Shown in pieces: positions 1-5,870 of a DNA stretch of 7,544 nt (its first letter is position 1; each line of letters starts with the position of its first letter). The notes beneath the pieces were generated by a model that worked only from the letters and a program-made list of their open reading frames with translations, ran no database searches and was not told where the DNA came from. The position numbers and the translations under genes were made by a program. Source of the stretch: Candidatus Bathyarchaeota archaeon. Its GTDB lineage: Archaea > Thermoproteota > Bathyarchaeia > TCS64. Location: the NCBI GenBank assembly GCA_013619005.1, contig JABXKY010000214.1:1-7544 (forward strand). Direction: 5' to 3'.

Positions 1-1
1 C

Positions 2-583
2 GCCACCCACGCCATTGGGGACCTTGCCATCGAGTACTCACTCGACGCAATCCAAGAAGCTCTAAGGCTGAACCCCAGGAAGGATCACAGGCACAGGATT
101 GAGCACTGTGAACTGACCAGCGCCCAGCAGATCGAGCGCATCAGGGACCTCGGGGTGATCCCGGACATGCAGCCAAACTTCATCGGCGAGTGGAGTGGCC
201 CCGGCAGCATGTACAGGCAGAGGCTCGGTGAGAGAAGGGACAGGATGAGTAACCAGTACCGGGCTATGCTCGATGAGGGCATCAGGGTCGCTTTCGGCAG
301 CGACGGGATGCCCTTCAACCCGATCTACGGGATTTGGAGCGCCGTGAACCACCCTATAAGGGAGAACAGGATCACCCTTGAGGAAGCTATTATGTGTTAC
401 ACTCTGAATGCTGCGTACTCGGGGTTCTGGGAAGATGTAACTGGGAGCCTTGAATCAGGCAAGCTCGCTGATGTAGCGGTCTTCAACGGTGACCTGACCG
501 AGGTTCCATCGGGGGAGATCCGAGACGCCGAGTGTTTCATGACCTTGGTCAACGGCAAGATCCTTTACCACGCCGAACACTAA
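2..583 (+). CDS. Amidohydro_3 (YtcJ-like) amidohydrolase, C-terminal part; 5' end outside window
   Basis: The reading frame is open from the left edge (first full codon at 2) to TAA at 581-583, giving 193 visible residues; complete family members are usually about 500-550 residues, so roughly the last third is present. Visible signatures are THAIGD (visible residues 2-7), the metal-ligand type motif HRIEHCE (31-37) and the catalytic-aspartate motif FGSDGMP (98-104), followed by the closing small beta domain GSLESGKLADVAVF (148-161). Amidohydro_3 enzymes are cytoplasmic metal-dependent hydrolases of amide or related bonds with poorly predictable substrates. The motif order is that of the superfamily TIM barrel and nothing is broken in the visible part. 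It converges on the transporter gene. Assignment to the Amidohydro_3 group is secure; the substrate cannot be read from the sequence. Confidence 0.9.
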   Translation, partial: ATHAIGDLAIEYSLDAIQEALRLNPRKDHRHRIEHCELTSAQQIERIRDLGVIPDMQPNFIGEWSGPGSMYRQRLGERRDRMSNQYRAMLDEGIRVAFGSDGMPFNPIYGIWSAVNHPIRENRITLEEAIMCYTLNAAYSGFWEDVTGSLESGKLADVAVFNGDLTEVPSGEIRDAECFMTLVNGKILYHAEH

Positions 584-599
584 GATATTACGCCGTCCC

Positions 600-604
600 T
601 TTTT
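600..604 (+). terminator. T-run downstream of the amidohydrolase gene
   Basis: A run of five T lies 17 bases after the amidohydrolase stop codon, preceded by GC-richer sequence. Archaeal RNA polymerase commonly terminates at U-tracts without needing a hairpin, so this is the probable end of the upstream transcript. Seen: the T-run. Inferred: its function. Confidence 0.4.
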
Positions 605-735
605 CAATATCCGTCGACCTCGTGTGGATTCCTTTTCCCCTGTGAACAAGGGTAAAAAGTACAATCATGGTAAACAGTATCGAAATAGTCATTATTCTGC
701 ACCAGTGTTACCATTCAAATTCAGGTAGGAAACAG

Positions 736-785
736 AATTGGCCAAACAAGCGCGCGCGGCCCATGCTGATATAGTCCAATTTTTT
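736..785 (+). terminator. Inverted repeat AATTGG/CCAATT ending in a T6 run
   Basis: AATTGG at 736-741 is complementary to CCAATT at 776-781, and the 3' arm runs directly into TTTTTT (780-785), the layout of an intrinsic terminator. The loop holds a smaller GGCC/GGCC helix (740-743, 758-761) around the GCGCGCGCG tract. A second dyad, CTGATA (766-771)/TATCAG (785-790), overlaps the T-run. It lies about 150 bases beyond the amidohydrolase, so it may be a backup terminator or end an unrecognised short transcript. The stem with its long loop is only moderately convincing. Confidence 0.3.
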
Positions 786-835
786 ATCAGTAATCCGTGT
801 TATTCTTCAAGCCTTCAATAAATTTGGAATGCTCC

Positions 836-858
836 CAAAATACAAGGAAAGAAAATAG
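836..858 (-). terminator. T-rich tract after the transporter gene (minus strand)
   Basis: Read on the minus strand just past the transporter stop codon, the sequence is pyrimidine rich with two TTTT blocks (855-852 and 840-837). Such U-rich tracts are typical archaeal transcription ends. No strong hairpin precedes it. Confidence 0.35.
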
Positions 859-861
859 TGG

Positions 862-2046
862 TTACTCGACTTTAACGCCGAACTGGAGCACCGCGACAGC
901 GAGGAAGTACACCACGATGCAGGCCATGAATACGTTGTACACCCCAAATGTGTCAGCGATGAAAGCCGCTATCATCGGAGCTATGGCCCCCATGACGCTC
1001 CCAGGCAGGAAGAAGAGGGCAAAGCCCAGTCCCCGTTGACCGCTCGGTGACAGCTTTGCCATAATCGCCGAGGTAGACGCCATGCTCAGGAAAGTGAACA
1101 ACCCTGAAGCGATGTAGAACACGATGAACGTGTTATTCCCAGGAAGTAGGTAGGCGAGCGCATAGCATATGTATGCAGCAAAGAGGGTCCAGACAGTCCA
1201 CTTCTTCTCGCCGTACCTGGTGGCCAGTAGGCCTCCGACGGGTGCGGCAAAGAGCCCCATCAATGTGTTGGACCCCGTGATGATTCCCCTGAACGCGAGG
1301 TCCCAGCCCTTGGAATCGGCTAGCCACACGTTCATGAACGCGCTGTTCATGCTGATTCCCATGCTCCTAACGGCAATGAATGCCAAGAACATGACCATTC
1401 CCCTTGTGAGGAGTTTTGTCGACTGTCCATTGCTTTCCTCATTGGATGTGGTACTGATATCCTCACTAGGTATGTACTTAATGAACTGAACCGCAACCGC
1501 ACCCAGAATTAATGGGGCAATCCAGAAAAGGTATACCTGCCTCCAGTTGAAAGCGAGGGCCCCAATAAGCAGGGTCAGGCTCATTGGCCCGAGGGTCATT
1601 CCCAGAGTTCCACCTGCCCCGTGGACTCCAAGTGCCTTGGGCCTGTCCTCTGGCTTGAACAGGAACGTTGTGAAGCTGTACGAAGCCGGGTGGTAGATAG
1701 TGGTGTTGACGATAAGGAGGCTCAATCCTAAAATCAGAGTGAACGGGCTTGTCGCTGAAAAAGCTAACACTGCGCCAGTTATCGCCACCGCGATGCTCAT
1801 GAGGATCATCTTCTTTGCGCCGATCCTGTCCGCCAATAGGCCGATCGGGATGCTGAGCAGGGCCGAGCAGAGACTCGGGATGCTGGCTATGAGTCCCAGG
1901 TCCTGGTTTGTTAAACCGAACTCGGTGATGAACTCGGGGTAAAGTGTAGGCGCGATCCCTGCGAATACGTGGGTGAGGGTGTGTGTGAAAGCCATAACGA
2001 TTAGTCCATAGCTGAGCCAACCCCAGCGACCGTTTTCCTGAGACAA
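862..2046 (-). CDS. Major facilitator superfamily (MFS) transporter, 12 predicted helices
   Basis: The 394-residue protein is almost entirely hydrophobic segments in the usual six-plus-six arrangement, with a hydrophilic Ser/Glu/Asn-rich central loop at about residues 192-214. The MFS motif A, GLLADRIGAKK, lies between helices 2 and 3 (69-79), and its degenerate repeat GGLLATRYGEKKW is in the second half (271-283). The first helix carries two histidines (HTLTH, 22-26) followed by P..YPEF, and HPASYSF is at 119-125, somewhat like the fosmidomycin-resistance (Fsr) branch of the MFS; that resemblance is from memory. It acts in the cytoplasmic membrane as a secondary transporter; the substrate is unknown. 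The start is TTG at 2046-2044: an in-frame TAG at 2061-2059 blocks longer versions, the next ATG (residue 18) would cut into helix 1, and a weak AGGCGG ribosome-binding sequence sits 8 bases upstream. It is divergent from the HD gene. Nearby amidohydrolases suggest an organic acid, amino acid or peptide derivative as substrate, but this is inference. Confidence 0.92.
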   Translation of the reverse strand: MSQENGRWGWLSYGLIVMAFTHTLTHVFAGIAPTLYPEFITEFGLTNQDLGLIASIPSLCSALLSIPIGLLADRIGAKKMILMSIAVAITGAVLAFSATSPFTLILGLSLLIVNTTIYHPASYSFTTFLFKPEDRPKALGVHGAGGTLGMTLGPMSLTLLIGALAFNWRQVYLFWIAPLILGAVAVQFIKYIPSEDISTTSNEESNGQSTKLLTRGMVMFLAFIAVRSMGISMNSAFMNVWLADSKGWDLAFRGIITGSNTLMGLFAAPVGGLLATRYGEKKWTVWTLFAAYICYALAYLLPGNNTFIVFYIASGLFTFLSMASTSAIMAKLSPSGQRGLGFALFFLPGSVMGAIAPMIAAFIADTFGVYNVFMACIVVYFLAVAVLQFGVKVE

Positions 2047-2054
2047 AAATTGTT

Positions 2055-2060
2055 CCGCCT
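2055..2060 (-). promoter_or_regulatory. Weak ribosome-binding site supporting the TTG start of the transporter
   Basis: On the minus strand AGGCGG is followed by 8 bases and then TTG. It differs by one central base from the archaeal Shine-Dalgarno core GGAGG. Together with the stop codon at 2061-2059 it supports the TTG start. Confidence 0.4.
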
Positions 2061-2086
2061 AATGATACAGGTATGCCCTGCCTCAC

Positions 2087-2099
2087 CGTATTTAAACTC
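2087..2099 (-). promoter_or_regulatory. TATA-like box for the transporter gene
   Basis: The minus strand reads GAGTTTAAATACG, with TTTAAATA as the TATA-like core centred near 2093. The usual archaeal distance of about 27 bases puts transcription start near 2066, leaving a leader of about 20 bases that includes the AGGCGG ribosome-binding sequence. The core is also near-palindromic, so strand assignment rests on spacing. Confidence 0.5.
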
Positions 2100-2108
2100 C
2101 GCCTTACG

Positions 2109-2120
2109 AAATTTTATACC
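2109..2120 (+). promoter_or_regulatory. TATA-like box for the HD-domain gene
   Basis: AATTTTATACC has its TTTATA core at 2113-2118. A start site about 27 bases from its centre falls at about 2142, next to the ATG at 2143, implying a leaderless mRNA. No ribosome-binding sequence precedes that ATG, as expected. This placement is the main reason to prefer the 2143 start over the in-frame ATG at 2050. Confidence 0.55.
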
Positions 2121-2142
2121 AAACCATCCCAGTGAATACCGT

Positions 2143-2697
2143 ATGATTACTAGGGACGAATCCATTGAGCTCGTAAAGATGAACGTCAAGAATAAGAACC
2201 TCGTCAACCACATGATCGGGGTTGGAGCCATCATGAAGGGGCTCGCCGAGCATTTTGGCGAGGACCCCCACCTCTGGGAGGCCGTGGGTATCCTTCACGA
2301 TATTGACTACGAGACATTCGGCGAGGACTTCGCCAACCATGGGGCTAAATCAGCCGAGATGGTGAAGGACTTGCTGCCAGATGATGCGATCAAGGCAATC
2401 AGAAGTCATAATCCATTAACTGGGTACAACCCCGAGTCGAAGTTTGATATCTCTTTGCTGGCTGCCGATGCGATCTCTGGGCTTATCGTCGCCAACGCGC
2501 TTGTGCGCCCCAACAGGATGAAGGGCATGAAGGCCAAGAGCATCAAGAAACGGATGAAGGACAAGTCCTTCGCCCGGCAGATTAACCGGGAGAACGTGAT
2601 GATGTGCGAGGATATAGGCATACAGTTCAGTGAGTTCGCTACAATAGCGATCAAGGCCATGGAGAGTGTGGCAGACCAGATAGGGTTGGGCAACTAA
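2143..2697 (+). CDS. HD-domain (HDIG-like) metal-dependent phosphohydrolase
   Basis: The 184-residue protein has the HD superfamily ligand pattern: H23, the LHDIDYE motif (H52, D53), H66, H89 in RSHN, and D109 in LLAADAIS. HD proteins hydrolyse phosphate esters, often nucleotides, using one or two metal ions; this short single-domain form is common in archaea and its substrate is generally unknown. The start is placed at ATG 2143 because the protein then begins MITRDESIEL, as related proteins do, and because the upstream TATA-like box points to a leaderless transcript there. An in-frame ATG at 2050 would add 31 residues of poor quality encoded across both promoters. The next gene starts inside this gene's stop codon (TAATG), so the two are almost certainly co-transcribed and translationally coupled. 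Confidence 0.9.
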   Translation: MITRDESIELVKMNVKNKNLVNHMIGVGAIMKGLAEHFGEDPHLWEAVGILHDIDYETFGEDFANHGAKSAEMVKDLLPDDAIKAIRSHNPLTGYNPESKFDISLLAADAISGLIVANALVRPNRMKGMKAKSIKKRMKDKSFARQINRENVMMCEDIGIQFSEFATIAIKAMESVADQIGLGN

Positions 2698-3167
2698 TGG
2701 TAGATCCAGAAAGACAGAGGCATCGAGTGACGAGGATCATTGCGGCGTCAAGGTTCCCGTTCCTCGACCAGGAAGAGGACAGCTGGCCACCCAGCTACCA
2801 GACAATCGTCAACGACGAGCAGAACAGGTTCGGCATCAAGGGTTCCAACGATATAGGCATTATCTACCCCAGCATCGTCATCCTCAGAGGAGACGGGGGC
2901 GTGCAGGAGCTAGGTATGGTGGAGCCTGCCGGGAACGTCAACCAGGAGCGTGCCAAGGTATGGCAGTTCCTAAGCGACTCTACGAGCGTCGGCAGGACCC
3001 ACAAGAAGCTGTTCGTATACGTGCCCCACGGGTACGAGGATGAGGGCCTCAAGGTCCTTGAGGACAACGACATCGAGTATGATGGGCTGCGAGGATACGG
3101 CGTCGTCGATGGTAACCTGAAGATCTACCCTATCAAGACCCACGACAGTCCCCACGACCATCGTTAA
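2697..3167 (+). CDS. Conserved-type hypothetical protein resembling PD-(D/E)XK nuclease fold, probably degenerate
   Basis: A 156-residue soluble protein without signal peptide or membrane segments. The pattern DIGIIYPSIVIL (52-63), then LGMVEPAGNVNQERAKVWQF (72-91), then KLFVYVPHGYEDEG (104-117) and DGLRGYGV (129-136) resembles small archaeal PD-(D/E)XK-like proteins whose core reads YPDIV, then EVET, then a W, then a LYVP strand. I recall this from family patterns and could not align it. If right, the catalytic Asp is replaced by S59 and the first Glu of the EVE-type motif by M74, leaving E76, so nuclease activity would be doubtful and a binding or structural role is possible. ATG 2697 overlaps the HD stop codon by one base, so it is the second gene of that operon. 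The real function is not recognised; the reading frame is intact. Confidence 0.75.
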   Translation: MVDPERQRHRVTRIIAASRFPFLDQEEDSWPPSYQTIVNDEQNRFGIKGSNDIGIIYPSIVILRGDGGVQELGMVEPAGNVNQERAKVWQFLSDSTSVGRTHKKLFVYVPHGYEDEGLKVLEDNDIEYDGLRGYGVVDGNLKIYPIKTHDSPHDHR

Positions 3168-3181
3168 AATATTCCATAAAC

Positions 3182-3204
3182 TTTTCTAATGAATCCTAGT
3201 TTTT
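3182..3204 (+). terminator. T-runs ending the HD operon
   Basis: TTTT at 3182-3185 and TTTTT at 3200-3204 follow the stop codon within 37 bases, in an AT-rich stretch without an obvious stem. This fits archaeal U-tract termination of the two-gene operon. Confidence 0.45.
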
Positions 3205-3225
3205 CACCAACTTGTCATCAGAAAT

Positions 3226-3263
3226 CGATTAAAAGAGGATAAAACTCCCAAACACCCTATATC
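3226..3263 (+). promoter_or_regulatory. Candidate TATA-like boxes for the D-aminoacylase operon
   Basis: Two candidates are visible. CCTATATC (3256-3263) would place the start near 3287, about five bases before the ATG at 3292. CGATTAAAAG (3226-3235) would start near 3258 and give a 34-base leader. No ribosome-binding sequence precedes the ATG, which favours the nearer box and a nearly leaderless mRNA. The sequence alone does not decide. Confidence 0.4.
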
Positions 3264-3291
3264 AAGAGACATCCCTGAATTAGACATAGCC

Positions 3292-4875
3292 ATGACATAC
3301 GATATAATCATCAAGAACGGTAAGCTCGTGGACGGAACGGGCAGCCCATGGAGAAATGCGGACATTGGGATCAGCGGCGACAGCATCGCAAGCATAGGCT
3401 CTATCCCTGACTCTGAGGGGGAACGGGTAATCGATGCGGGCGGGCTCGTTGTCTCGCCTGGATGGATTGATGTTCACGTCCACGCGGACCACACCGTCCT
3501 GGGTAACCCTGGCTGCCTCAGCTACGCCCACCAGGGAATCACCACGGTCACCATGGGCAACTGCGGCCTCAGCATGTACCCGTTTACTCCGGAACACAAG
3601 GACGACCTCATCCAGTATATGCTCCCTTTCACCTCTGGAATCAGTCTCGACTGGGACTGGGTGAGTATGGATGATTTCCTCGGCAGGGTGAAGGAGATGG
3701 GGGTAAGCCTCAACATGGTGCCTTTCATCGGTCATGGCAGCATCAGGATAGGTGTCATGGGGTTCGATGATAGGAGACCAACAGTCGAGGAACTTGAAAC
3801 GATGAGAGGTATGTTGGACGAGGCCATGAAAAATGGTGCCCACGGCATGTCCACCGGATTAGGGTATCCTCCAGGATTGTACACCGAGGAAATCGAGTTA
3901 CAGACCATGTGCGAGGTCATCAAGCGTCACGGTGGACTTTACTCGACCCATATGAGGTCAGATGAGACAAACCTCAAGGACACTATCAAACTGGGCCATG
4001 ACACAGGTGTTCCGATGCAGATATCTCACCTTGGAAGCAGTTGCGGTAGCAAGAGGAGCCTCGACGGTAGGCACGGCGAGACCACGCTGCGACTGATAGA
4101 CGAGGCGAGGGCAAAGGGACTGGACATCACAGCTGACATCTACTCGTACAACGCAGGCTCGTCACTGCTCTCCCAAGTAATCCCCGCGTGGCTCCATGTC
4201 GGAGGCGTTAATACCATGCTTGAGCGACTCGCGGACCCCAAGGTGAGGGAGCGGTTATCCAAGGAGTACGCGGCTTCCGGTAGGGACTGGGACAAGGTGA
4301 TTGTAAGCTTCGTGAAATCAGAGGGCAACAAGGCCGTTGAGGGTCTTAGCCTCCTCAGGATCGCCGAGGGGCGGTCTCAGAGCATGGTCGACACTGTTTG
4401 CAGTCTACTGATCGATGAGAGGGCAGAGGCTATGAACGTCACGTTCTGGGGCAACGAGGAAGACGTGACAACCATGGTCAAACACCCCGCCGTGATGCCT
4501 TGCAGCGACGGTTGGATGCACGCGCCTTTCGGTCCATTAGGAGCCGGAAAACCACATCCCAGGTGCTACGGGGCTTTCCCGAGGTACATCAGGAGGTACG
4601 TGAACGAGGAGCGGGTATTGACCTTGGAGGACGCCATAAGGAGGATGACTTCCATGCCTGCCTCGAGGATGGGGTTACAGGACCGGGGGATAATTCGGGA
4701 GGGAATGAAGGCCGATGTAACTGTCTTCGACCCAAACAGAATCAAAGATCTGGCTACATTCGAGAAGCCTCACGTCTACCCCGAGGGAGTAGAGTACGTT
4801 ATAGTTAACGGCGCCCTGACTGTTGAGGGAAATGAGCACACTGGGGCGTTAAACGGGGAAATATTGAAGAAATGA
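3292..4875 (+). CDS. D-aminoacylase / N-acyl-D-amino-acid deacylase family amidohydrolase
   Basis: The 527-residue protein has the length and full motif set of the D-aminoacylase branch of the amidohydrolase superfamily: N-terminal beta domain with VDGTGSPW (13-20), metal motif IDVHVHAD (59-66; H62, H64), bridging-cysteine motif GNCG (C91), GHGSIR (147-152), GLGYPPGLY (189-197), H220 in THMRSDE, H246 in QISHLGSS, and D406 in CSDGW, then HPRCYGAFPR (422-431) and the closing strands EGMKADVTVFDP (470-481). Family members release a fatty or acetyl acid from N-acyl-D-amino acids in the cytoplasm; dihydroorotase-like and dipeptidase activities also occur in the group, so the substrate is not proven. 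Odd point: the usual Lys after the SH-L/H motif is Gly (G248). Its stop overlaps the next ATG in ATGA, so the metallo-hydrolase gene is coupled to it. Intact and well supported. Confidence 0.92.
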   Translation: MTYDIIIKNGKLVDGTGSPWRNADIGISGDSIASIGSIPDSEGERVIDAGGLVVSPGWIDVHVHADHTVLGNPGCLSYAHQGITTVTMGNCGLSMYPFTPEHKDDLIQYMLPFTSGISLDWDWVSMDDFLGRVKEMGVSLNMVPFIGHGSIRIGVMGFDDRRPTVEELETMRGMLDEAMKNGAHGMSTGLGYPPGLYTEEIELQTMCEVIKRHGGLYSTHMRSDETNLKDTIKLGHDTGVPMQISHLGSSCGSKRSLDGRHGETTLRLIDEARAKGLDITADIYSYNAGSSLLSQVIPAWLHVGGVNTMLERLADPKVRERLSKEYAASGRDWDKVIVSFVKSEGNKAVEGLSLLRIAEGRSQSMVDTVCSLLIDERAEAMNVTFWGNEEDVTTMVKHPAVMPCSDGWMHAPFGPLGAGKPHPRCYGAFPRYIRRYVNEERVLTLEDAIRRMTSMPASRMGLQDRGIIREGMKADVTVFDPNRIKDLATFEKPHVYPEGVEYVIVNGALTVEGNEHTGALNGEILKK

Positions 4876-5711
4876 CTGCCTCAGGGGAAGTATCTCTAGA
4901 TTTCTTGGGCACAGGCGGAGGCAGGTTCGTCATGACCTCCCAGCGGAGGCGGACAGCCGGAATCAGGTTGACCCAGGGGGATACTCGTGTTCACCTCGAT
5001 CCTGGTCCGGGTGCCCTTGTTTTCAGTAACTGGGCTGGGTTGAGTCCCCGAGAACTAAATGGACTGATAATCACTCACTGTCACCCTGATCACTACACTG
5101 ACGCCGAGGTTTTCATCGAGGCCATGACTGACGGTACACGCGCAAAACAGGGGGTCCTCGCTGGGACAAAGAGCGTGCTCAGAGGGGCTGACGGCATCGG
5201 GCCGTGTATAAGTGGATATCATCAGGGTCTCTTGAGGGATCTTATTGAGATGTACGAGGGTACCAGGTTCTCTGTGGGGGACTTGGATTTCACGGCTACG
5301 GAGGCTAGACACTCTGACCCGTACTCTGTTGGGCTCAGGGTATCGTCAAGCCAGGGGGGCATAGGCTACACAAGCGATACGGGCTCCTTCCCGGGCTTGG
5401 CTGACAGTTACACGGGCTTGAGGCTGCTTGTACTTTGTACTATGTGGCCTAGGGGGAACCCCATCAATATTCACCTGAACACCGATGAGGCGTTGAGGGT
5501 CTTGGAGGAATCCAGGCCCAAGGCGTGTATCCTGACGCATTTCGGGATGCGGATGCTTAACGCAGGTCCTGAGGGAGAGGCCGCGTACCTGCAGAAGGAG
5601 ACAGGTATTCCTGTCGTTGCGGCCAGGGACGGTATGAAAGCCCATATCTCAGATGTCATTACATTACAGGGTCCGCGGAAAACGGACGAGCCAATGACCA
5701 TCGATGTCTGA
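4872..5711 (+). CDS. Metallo-beta-lactamase-fold hydrolase (RNase Z/Lactamase_B_2-like)
   Basis: The 279-residue protein begins with the LDFLGTGGG strand (9-17), then LDPGPG (42-47), the zinc signature THCHPDH (H69, H71, D73, H74), H147 in EARHSDP, D169 in TSDTG, and H223 in LTHFG, the ordered ligands of a two-metal MBL enzyme. H201 in NIHLNTDEA matches the conserved histidine before the last ligand. It is cytoplasmic with no signal peptide. It resembles the RNase Z/phosphodiesterase-like branch rather than true beta-lactamases; I see no long insertion that could be the tRNA-binding exosite of RNase Z, so tRNA processing is unlikely. Start ATG 4872 overlaps the D-aminoacylase stop (ATGA), implying co-translation and perhaps consecutive steps on one substrate, which is inference. 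No clear T-run follows the stop. Confidence 0.88.
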   Translation: MTASGEVSLDFLGTGGGRFVMTSQRRRTAGIRLTQGDTRVHLDPGPGALVFSNWAGLSPRELNGLIITHCHPDHYTDAEVFIEAMTDGTRAKQGVLAGTKSVLRGADGIGPCISGYHQGLLRDLIEMYEGTRFSVGDLDFTATEARHSDPYSVGLRVSSSQGGIGYTSDTGSFPGLADSYTGLRLLVLCTMWPRGNPINIHLNTDEALRVLEESRPKACILTHFGMRMLNAGPEGEAAYLQKETGIPVVAARDGMKAHISDVITLQGPRKTDEPMTIDV

Positions 5712-5750
5712 TCTGCTTATCCTGTCCCTTAGTATCGGTCTGGACTACTG

Positions 5751-5762
5751 AAAATATATATT
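5751..5762 (+). promoter_or_regulatory. Strong TATA-like box upstream of the structured RNA candidate
   Basis: AAAATATATATT is the most TATA-like segment of the window, set in otherwise GC-richer sequence and centred near 5757. A start 27 bases on falls at about 5784, two bases before the first helix of the candidate RNA and well before valS. No protein-coding start lies at that distance. Confidence 0.55.
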
Positions 5763-5785
5763 GAAGCCCCCGTAATGGTATTCTA

Positions 5786-5870
5786 GTCTGAAGTGAGGAT
5801 TATGGGGTATAGTTTTGTTGGTCCCCTGGGGACCATCTAGGAAGAACCCGTACAACACCAGAAGTCAGAC
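5786..5870 (+). ncRNA. Candidate structured RNA: nested three-helix rod, about 85 nt
   Basis: Three nested helices can be drawn. P1 pairs GTCTGA (5786-5791) with TCAGAC (5865-5870). P2 pairs TATGGGGT (5801-5808) with ACCCGTA (5846-5852), with one bulged G (5804) and one G-U pair. P3 pairs TGGTCCCC (5819-5826) with GGGGACCA (5828-5835); the outer seven or eight pairs are perfect, though the tip must open to form a loop. The predicted start from the 5751-5762 TATA-like box coincides with the 5' end of P1. The internal loop between P1 and P2 (AGTGAGGAT opposite CAACACCAGAAG) contains GTGA and AGA elements that might form a kink-turn, which is not shown. It is not a tRNA: no T-loop. It may be a free small RNA or a cis leader of valS. 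Pairings are seen; the function is unknown and no known family is recognised. Confidence 0.42.

Larger units (their letters stand above)
584..861. other. Convergent intergenic spacer without a convincing gene
   Basis: The spacer separates the ends of two convergent genes. It contains T-runs for plus-strand transcripts (600-604 and 780-785), T-rich stretches for the minus-strand transcript (840-837 and 855-852), an alternating GCGCGCGCG tract (750-758) and two overlapping inverted repeats (736-741 with 776-781; 766-771 with 785-790). The only ATG-started frame of note, 667-774 (35 codons), has no ribosome binding site, no promoter at a sensible distance and no recognisable protein character. 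The best reading is a double terminator region. Confidence 0.6.
2054..2109. repeat. Imperfect 12-bp direct repeat in the divergent promoter (candidate operator)
   Basis: TCCGCCTAATGA at 2054-2065 recurs as TCCGCCTTACGA at 2098-2109, ten of twelve bases identical, with starts 44 bases apart (about four helical turns). One copy covers the predicted start region and ribosome-binding site of the transporter; the other abuts the upstream edge of the transporter TATA-like box and the HD-gene TATA-like box. Such placement fits a repressor that controls both divergent genes, but no regulator is encoded in view. Confidence 0.4.

Noticed and set aside
667..774. 35-codon ORF in the convergent spacer
   Set aside because: No ribosome-binding site or promoter at proper distance, mixed composition, and its end overlaps the terminator-like repeats; chance is sufficient.
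1478..2086. 202-codon minus-strand ORF in another frame of the transporter
   Set aside because: It lies almost wholly within the transporter gene, is rich in Arg, Pro and Gly with no domain, and is explained as an out-of-frame shadow.
2050..2142. N-terminal extension of the HD protein from ATG 2050 (31 extra residues)
   Set aside because: The stretch spans both divergent TATA-like boxes, has no ribosome-binding site, and the predicted transcription start lies at the ATG at 2143; related proteins begin at the MITRDE-type sequence.
3280..3843. 187-codon antisense ORF over the start of the D-aminoacylase gene
   Set aside because: It is antisense to strongly supported codons of a conserved enzyme; its composition (His, Val, Asp rich) mirrors the complementary strand and shows no domain.
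5792..5799. Box C/D guide RNA (GTGAGGA resembling box C)
   Set aside because: The box C match has a substitution at its core and there is no proper box D (CTGA) near the 3' end, nor internal C'/D' boxes.
5786..5870. tRNA gene upstream of valS
   Set aside because: Size and terminal pairing are tRNA-like, but there is no T-loop GTTCRANNC on either strand, no D-arm and no seven-pair acceptor stem.
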